From Corythucha ciliata (lineage: Eukaryota > Arthropoda > Insecta > Hemiptera > Tingidae), in assembly GCA_038030265.1 (NCBI GenBank), contig CM075943.1:19716001-19780000 (forward strand): 64,000 nucleotides of DNA, written 5' to 3'. Below are positions 58,010 to 64,000 of the stretch, one piece after another. The position numbers and the translations under genes are program-made. The notes under the pieces are model-generated. The model was not told the DNA's origin and did not search any database. It worked only from the letters and a program-made list of their open reading frames with translations. The number at the start of each line of letters is the position of its first letter. The first letter of the stretch is position 1.

Positions 58010-58490
58010 CCGCCAAGGGAAAATGCCCCAAGCAGTCGCAGGCAGACGATCATTCTTCCGGATAGTTAATTTCCCTTTGCGCCGTTTGACTGGTCACTGA
58101 GGGCAAGTGCCCCTGGCAGACGATCATTTTCGTATTCAGCACATAACCTGCTGCATAAGACCATTTTCCGGTCTTCGTTCTTCCGGTTAATTATTATCCC
58201 TAATTTAGTGAGTTTGACTGGTTTTATATAGGCGCCGGCAGACGATCATATTTGTAATCATCTTCACAAAACCTATGAAATGTGGCCACTTTCAGGACTA
58301 TGTTCTTCCGGTTAATTTGAATTTCCCAAATTTCGTAATGTTGACACGCCATAGAGGGCAAATGCCCCAGGCAGACGGCGGCAGACGATAATATTCGTAG
58401 TGAGCTCCATACAACCTTTCGAACGAGACCAGTTTCATGACTATGTTCTTCCGGTTAAATGGGACTGTCGCCAGCTCTCGGTCTACTACG
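58010..58490 (+). repeat. ~125-143-bp satellite monomers, forward block F2
   Basis: Four monomers with anchors at spacings of 125, 125 and 143 bp, ending TTAAATGGGACTGTCG like F1. Together R and F2 form a closely spaced inverted repeat with tandemly repeated arms. Confidence 0.85.
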
Positions 58491-58499
58491 AGAGCGCGA

Positions 58500-58665
58500 T
58501 TTTAACGTTTAGCGAGCGCGGGCTTAGCGCTTTTGGCGGGCGCACGATTTTTGGCGAAAACGCACCTAGATAGAACGTTACGTTTTCCGCTGGAAACACT
58601 CAAAACGCTAAACGCTGAAATCGCGTGATTCCCGCTCACATAAGACGGGGCCTTATAGGCCAAGT
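58500..58665. repeat. Dispersed repeat H, copy 2
   Basis: Shares CGTTTTCCGCT, AAACGCTGAAATCGCG and ATTCCCGCTCAC...GGGGCC with 2371-2503. The GC-rich left part (AGCGAGCGCGGGCTTAGCGC) is not in the other copy. Confidence 0.5.
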
Positions 58666-58679
58666 CAACATCTAAAAGG

Positions 58680-58890
58680 AAAATAGTGTTAATCCATGGC
58701 GAAAAGTGACAAAAGTCGTATCTAAAATAGAGAAAAACGCTGAATCAGGGCGAAAATCGAGAAAAATGACCAATTCACGGCTAAAATTTTGAAAAAAAAA
58801 AAATCAACCATTCATGAATAGAAGCGAGAAAACGCGCTAATTCATAGCTAAAATAAAACGTTAATTTGCGACTAAAATTAATTGGAAAAG

Positions 58891-58926
<36 letters not shown>

Positions 58927-59000
58927 GCCTACTCGACGCTATTGGAGGCAATTTTGCCGAAAAATGAGAGAAAAAAACCACGAACAAAAGGGGGAAAAAT
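58680..59000 (+). repeat. Degenerate tandem repeat, family A, with A34 tract
   Basis: About ten units, interrupted by an uninterrupted A34 (58891-58924). The variant ATTGGAGGCAATTTTGCCG follows directly after the A-run. Confidence 0.65.
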
Positions 59001-59479
59001 TGTTCATTGCCTGCTAAAAGCCCCCGATAAAGTAAGCGCAGTCCAGACGAGAAGATGTTATACCGGAAAATCCAACTTTTATCATATTTTTGACTCGTAT
59101 GCCTTTAAAATCGTAGAATCGATTACATCGGCCAGTCGTATAATCGATATGCAATAAAATTAATGAGAGAAGACAGTAAATGTTGGCATTGTTTGATAAA
59201 TGTACACATTCACTGGCGAAAATGTGCTGTTTCACCGGTAAATGTATACATTTACCTGTGTACGCTCTTGAACTGTAACAGATATATTTTTGGCTTCCTG
59301 TTTGACTTTCGTCAAGTGGAAAAGCTCCGAGTGACGGTAAGGAACCGGGAGTCAAAATATGAAAATAGAAAGACCGTGACGGATAATGAGTGTTTTCCTC
59401 CGCCTTCGTACGCTTTTCACAGTTAAATTGCGATGGAAAATTGTAATGATGAATGAAATAATAAAAATAATAAAAATAA

Positions 59480-59617
59480 GAATCATTGAGCGATTCCTAA
59501 ATTCTGTTTTGTAAAATCCGTCATCCGTAAGACGAATTTTACCCCTTCACCCCTTCGGCCATTTTCAAAATCAGTTAGATCTGACAGAAAATCCGCCAAA
59601 TTAGCAACGCTGGAGAA
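59480..59617 (-). repeat. Dispersed repeat G, copy 4
   Basis: On the minus strand it begins CAGCGTTGCTAATTTGGCGG, has GTCAGATCTAACTGATTTTG like the 2.88-kb copy, and ends CAGAATTTAGGAATCGCTCA. It lies about 170 bp upstream of the LINE described next. Between 59001 and 59480 nothing is recognisable except a 20-bp perfect palindrome at 59237-59256. Confidence 0.6.
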
Positions 59618-60372
59618 CGCTGTCGTGAAGATTTCAAGATAATATGGGTTTGAGTCATTCGAACAGGCAGTTTTTGGGGGTCCGACTAATTAAAAAATAA
59701 TTAGTTTCGGTGGTTTCGGACACAAGAAAAGCTGATTGGGAATCGTTTCAAAATCGCTTGTCTATGTCTGAACTACGATCTGAAAAATCTAACAGTCCAT
59801 ATTCGATGTTCCTTTCGGATATGTAAATGAAGCTTGTGAGAGCTCCATCCCCAAGTTACACAAGCACAGGGGTTCGAGCCGAGAGTGTACTTGGTGGAAC
59901 AGTGAGTGTGACAATGCTGTAGCTCTTCGGGCACTAAAACTCCGTGTGTACAGAATGAATCCTACCCCCCAAAACTTTAAAGCGTACCTGGACACAAATA
60001 AAACCGTGAAGAAGGTAGTTAAGGAAGCAAAAAAGAGCACATGGAAAAATGTCTGTTCCGAGTTGAATCGATCCACGCCAGTTAAAAAAATATAGAACAA
60101 GATAAAAAATATTAAAAATAGGCAGTCAATTAATATTAAACCAATTGAAATGGGCCCATGGCTCTTGGACTTTCTCTCGATGCTTACCCCAGATCACATT
60201 GACGCAGAGATCGTAATTTCCCAGACCAGCAATGACGACTCAGAGCATTTCCTTTCGGCCCCCTTAACTCACACTTAACGAACTTGAGTTAGCCATCAAA
60301 AATAATGACAACTCGTGCCTAGGTACGGATGGGATCTCTTTTCCCATTTTAGCAAATCTTCCTCAAAATTGT

Positions 60373-61545
60373 TTGAAGGCACTTCTCGGGATTTTCAATC
60401 TAATGTGGCACTCAGGGGAGCTTCCCGCGGATTGGAAGGACTACGCAGTTCTTCCAATCCTTAAAAGCGGGGGGACGCCCAACGTTGCAACCTCGTATCG
60501 CCCCATAGCCTTGTCGTCGTGTGTTCTGAAGACGTATGAGCGTATAATTAAAAGAAGGCTTGAATGGTGGCTTGAGCACAATGATATGCTTCCCTATACT
60601 CAATTTGGGTTTTGCAGAGGCAGATCGACCATGGATAACCTAGTCCATTTAATAGCAGATGTTCAAAACGCCCTGACGAGGAAACAAACCGTTCTAGCCC
60701 TCTTCATAGATTTAAAACGGGCATTTGATAATGTAATAATCTCTTAGGAATTCCAGCGAGGTGTATTAGTAGCATAATCAAAATAGTGTCGGATAGGAAG
60801 CTGTTCCTATTCGTAGACGGGCAATTCATTGGGCCGCGACTCGCAAATATTGGTTTACCCCATGCAAGGTGGAATATTGAGCACTACCTTGTTATCTATT
60901 TTCACAGCCGACACCGGGGAAAACGTGCCGGAAAATGTTAAAATTCTGCAAAATGCAGATGATATTTGTATCTATGCTACTCATAAGGATGAGAAACAAT
61001 GTCAAGCACTACTAAACGTTGCAGTTAGTAATTTAAATGCATGGTGCATGAAAAATGGGCTTACAATTTCAGAAACTAAAACGGTACTCTGTCCCTTCAC
61101 ACGAAAGAGAAACTCGACCATAAGTAATCCAGTGCTTCTCGGGGGTTTGACGTTCGAAGTTAAATCAACGGTTAAATTTTTAGGTATGACCCTTACATCC
61201 ACATTGAATTGGCTTCCTCACATAAAATCCCTTCGCACTCGCTGTGAGAAGCTCGTGACTATCATGAAGTTGGTCACTCACTCAACATGGGGGGCGGACC
61301 CTTCAATGGCCTTGCTATTCTATCGATCAAGCATCAGGTCTATTTTAGACTATGGTTCGATGTTCTACGGCCAGGCTTGTAAGTCACATTTGAAAATTTT
61401 GGATGTTCTGCACAATAAATGCATTAAACTATGTCTGGGGCCCCTTCCTTCAACACCGCAACCGTGGTTGGAGAGATCGAATCTGGCGAGTGTTCTCTGC
61501 TTATTAGAAGGGAAATCCTGTCTAGCCGATTTATGGCCAAGCTAA
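60373..61545 (+). pseudogene. LINE reverse transcriptase domain, broken
   Basis: The first frame (60373-60747) holds GELPADWKDYAVLPILKSGG, SYRPIALSSCVLKTYERIIK, QFGFCRGRSTMDNLV and LALFIDLKRAFDNV, the last carrying the first catalytic Asp. The second frame (60829-61545) holds MQGGILS in place of PQGGVLS, then QNADDICIYATHKDEK: the normally Tyr-Ala-Asp-Asp active site reads Asn-Ala-Asp-Asp (codons 60952-60963). FLGMTLTSTLNWLPHI and the thumb region follow. Upstream, an in-frame TAG near 60090 interrupts the linker. The frame shifts again at about 61430. Confidence 0.9.
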
Positions 61546-62699
61546 TAGCCCTTTACCCTGATGTATTTAACAATATTTGTGAACTTAACATAAATGACCT
61601 CACCCATGCTTATTGGCAAAAGAAAAATTCCCCGCCATTAGTTAAATGCTTTCGAACAACAAGTAAATACATTAATACAATTTTCAGAAACGACAGGCAA
61701 CCTATTTACGATTCCGATTATTTAGTTGATACGAAAATCAATACCAGCAAACTTCCCGATTATAAATCGGAGGAAGGACTGATAGCTAACACTTCATTCA
61801 ATCATGATATTGAAGTACGCTGGCCCGGGGCCTATCTCTTATTTACAGACGCCTCAAAGCAGCAGGAGCGAGTTGGGGGTGCCCTCTACGATCCTCAGAG
61901 AAATGTGTCTGAGTGAGTGTATGAGATTTCCGGAGTCTATTTTTAGTCTATTTTTACATCCGAAAGCTTGGCTATCTGGATGGCGACTCAGTACCTTGGT
62001 AACATGATAGATATCCTTCCAAACGCCGTTCTTGTTGTTTCTGACAGCCTGAGTGCTGTGAATAAGATTTCGAACTCGCACTTAACGAAAAATCCTTCCC
62101 ACCTGGATTTACAAATCCTTCAAATGATTTCAAGGTTTCAGGCATCCGGGAAAATCATAGTATTTGTTTGGGCAAGAGGTCATAGTGGAATTACATGCAA
62201 TGAACGTGCAGATACGCTCGCTCGTACAGCCGCAACAGGAATTATTAGCAATGTACAATTAAACTACAAAGATATCTACTGTTCCCTTAAGATCGAATCA
62301 AGGAAGGCTTGGCAAGCGTCTCTATTGAATTCGGAAAAGGGGCAGTTTTTCATGTCCTTCCAGCCACACGTAAGCCCCGTGTCCATTGTTACGAAACTTG
62401 ACAAATATACTTGCCACGTCATATGCCGCTTGCGAAGTAATCACGGTATTTGTAAAGCATACCTCCAGAAACTTGGCATAGAAGAAAGTTCATTGTGCAC
62501 GGAGTGTCAAGTAGAGGAGAGCCTTAAGCACAAAATCATGAGCTGTGGAAAATATGCACAGGCAAGAAAAGAGCTTTTTCGTCGAATAATTCCACTGGTC
62601 ACTAACCCTTTCAATTATATTACCCTCATCAGCAGTAACGATGAAACGATTTACAACGAAATCGCGAATTTCGTTAAGACGGCTGGCATCAAAATCTAG
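61431..62699 (+). pseudogene. LINE RNase H domain and C-terminus, broken
   Basis: The RNase H acids are all present across the frames: LLFTDASK (first Asp), TSESLAIW (Glu, after two in-frame stops at about 61914-61944), VVSDSLSAV (Asp) and HSGITCNERADTLA (His and last Asp). The C-terminal part ends with a Cys/His cluster, CTECQVEESLKHKIMSC, often found after RNase H in this clade. RNase H would remove template RNA during cDNA synthesis. Confidence 0.88.
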
Positions 62700-62818
62700 G
62701 CTTATAATATAAATTAAATTGACTTCAATGAAATAAATGAAATTAGCAAACTGACATACCACTCGTTCCTGGCTCTGGCCTATGCTGATGCCAAAAAAAA
62801 AAAAAAAAAAAAAAAAAA

Positions 62819-63117
62819 GTACCTGCATTGACGTAGACAGGATATTCGTGTTGTCATCGAGCCCTAGACATTCAAGGAAAAGGTATACACCGTAGTTCAT
62901 TATACCAGCACCCCCCTCCCCCCACACCGCACGGCCATCCGAGGAAACTTCCCTCGCCGATTCTCCACAAAAAGGGTTGGTGGTTTAGGAAGGGGGGGGG
63001 GGTCCCCAGTCTTGAAAACATTCGGTCGGTTGAGAATTATATAGAAGAGGGCATCTTCTGCGATGTGGTGATGCGGAAGGGTAAGGGTTTGCTTGCACGA
63101 CTTATTAAACATCTCCA

Positions 63118-63152
<35 letters not shown>

Positions 63153-64000
63153 TACGCAGTGGGCAATCCCATCGCCCGCAATTAATCAAGAAGAGGGCCC
63201 TCAGAGATGAACTAGGGTAGGAAAGGTGAGAGTTGTCCGTGAGGGGTTTCTCCTTTACCACTTTGAAAATTTAACGCCAGTGAAAATGCTAATGTATGTA
63301 GGTATTAAAGGACGAGTATTAACAACAGGATTGTTGGTAAGAGGAGTAAAGGGGTGACCTCGAGGGACTATGCCTTAAATTTAGCCTAATACCCTAGCAA
63401 GTCCGTGTTAAAAAACAGGAGAACGAATAAAAATTGAGTTTTGGTACGTTCTAGGGGCCAAAGCAGTGTACGCACCACCCTATGCAACAATGAATAATTA
63501 AATTAGATTTTTTTAGTGACCCTTAAGGTCGATACTTAATGATAACGCACGCTATTTGATCCCAAATAGGGGGTAAGTGGAGTTATCATTTCACCTTTTA
63601 CTCGGAGAGGTGGTACAGGCTACCAGGGTCAACAAATTTGTTGTCAGTAAAAATGTTAAAGGTTTTGACTTGTGCCTCGTGGATTGTTGTTTTCTCTCGT
63701 TCTCTTTCTCCCTCTCTTCATTTCGAGTCGAGCTACAGTTTAATTAATTCATGAGTGGCGGTTGATTGCCTGAGGTCTAATGACCCTTACGCTGAGTTGA
63801 CAAGGAGAGAAAAAAGTTTCTTCGAACTACACATTCTCATGGTATCATAAAGTTCAACCCTCAAACCCCCTCCCTCCCGGTTAATTAGCATATTAATTTT
63901 AAATAATTAACAGAAAAGAAACACGTAAAAATGGTCGTTTAGTATTTTAATAGCGTTAAACATGCGCATAAACTTTGAATACATTTTCGCTTATTGACAT
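62819..64000. other. 1.2 kb without recognisable gene
   Basis: Single-copy-looking DNA with a G11 tract (62992-63002), a CT microsatellite (about 63122-63152), and a homeobox-type AT word TTAATTAGCATATTAATT (63881-63898). No ORF with a recognisable product. Confidence 0.45.

Larger units (their letters stand above)
59785..62818 (+). mobile_element. I-like non-LTR retrotransposon, 5'-truncated, poly-A tailed
   Basis: The order is: end of the EN-RT linker (SSIPKLHKHRGSSRECTWWN), RT, RNase H, a Cys/His-rich C-terminus, a short 3' UTR and an A26 tail (62793-62818). RNase H plus this order is the I-clade pattern. Most of the endonuclease and all of ORF1 are missing, as expected for 5' truncation during target-primed reverse transcription. 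Stops and at least two frameshifts inactivate the copy. Confidence 0.9.

Noticed and set aside
1..64000. rRNA, snRNA, histone or other conserved host genes
   Set aside because: I looked for recognisable motifs of these on both strands and found none.

Overview
The window reads as transposon-rich, gene-poor nuclear DNA of an animal, most likely an invertebrate. The grounds are non-LTR retrotransposons with endonuclease, reverse transcriptase and RNase H, a piggyBac element with TTAA target sites, a hAT element with an 8-bp target duplication, short hairpin MITEs with TTA flanks, tRNA-derived units with pol III boxes, and the absence of dense ORFs or bacterial signals. The species cannot be named from this sequence. 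No intact host protein-coding gene could be supported. Every coding remnant recognised belongs to a mobile element.

Layout. At 1-1.4 kb is a minus-strand non-LTR ORF1 (three zinc knuckles), split by a tRNA-bearing repeat. At 1.5-3.8 kb lie degenerate short-period repeats. At 3.8-9.2 kb is a decayed minus-strand EN/RT retrotransposon, interrupted by a 2.7-kb hAT element (perfect 8-bp duplication) whose interior is itself degenerate repeat. At 10-12.6 and 15.3-18.4 kb is non-repetitive, G/C-tract-rich DNA with no gene, alternating with two repeat families at 12.7-15.2 and 18.4-20.2 kb. At 22.5-28.3 kb is a nearly perfect 2.86-kb tandem duplication. At 28.3-30.8 kb is a cluster of foldback elements, one holding a tRNA-like gene in its loop, followed by a tRNA-derived SINE. 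At 30.9-38.3 kb are more degenerate repeats around a featureless 3.4-kb block. At 39.1-41.9 kb is a complete piggyBac element with one frameshift. At 42-55.6 kb are MITEs, repeats and unannotatable DNA. At 55.6-58.5 kb is an array of ~125-157-bp monomers arranged as a large inverted repeat. At 59.8-62.8 kb is a plus-strand I-like non-LTR element with RNase H and a poly-A tail.

Several families of ~28-65-bp degenerate tandem repeats (called A, B, C, D and E here) cover perhaps a quarter to a third of the window. A, B, C and E share an AAATTG core, which hints at a common origin or common constraint. The intervening single-copy-looking DNA carries most of about 20 poly-G/poly-C tracts of 10 bp or longer, far above chance. 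Edges given for degenerate arrays and decayed elements are approximate. Edges given for the hAT, piggyBac and hairpin MITEs are read to the base.
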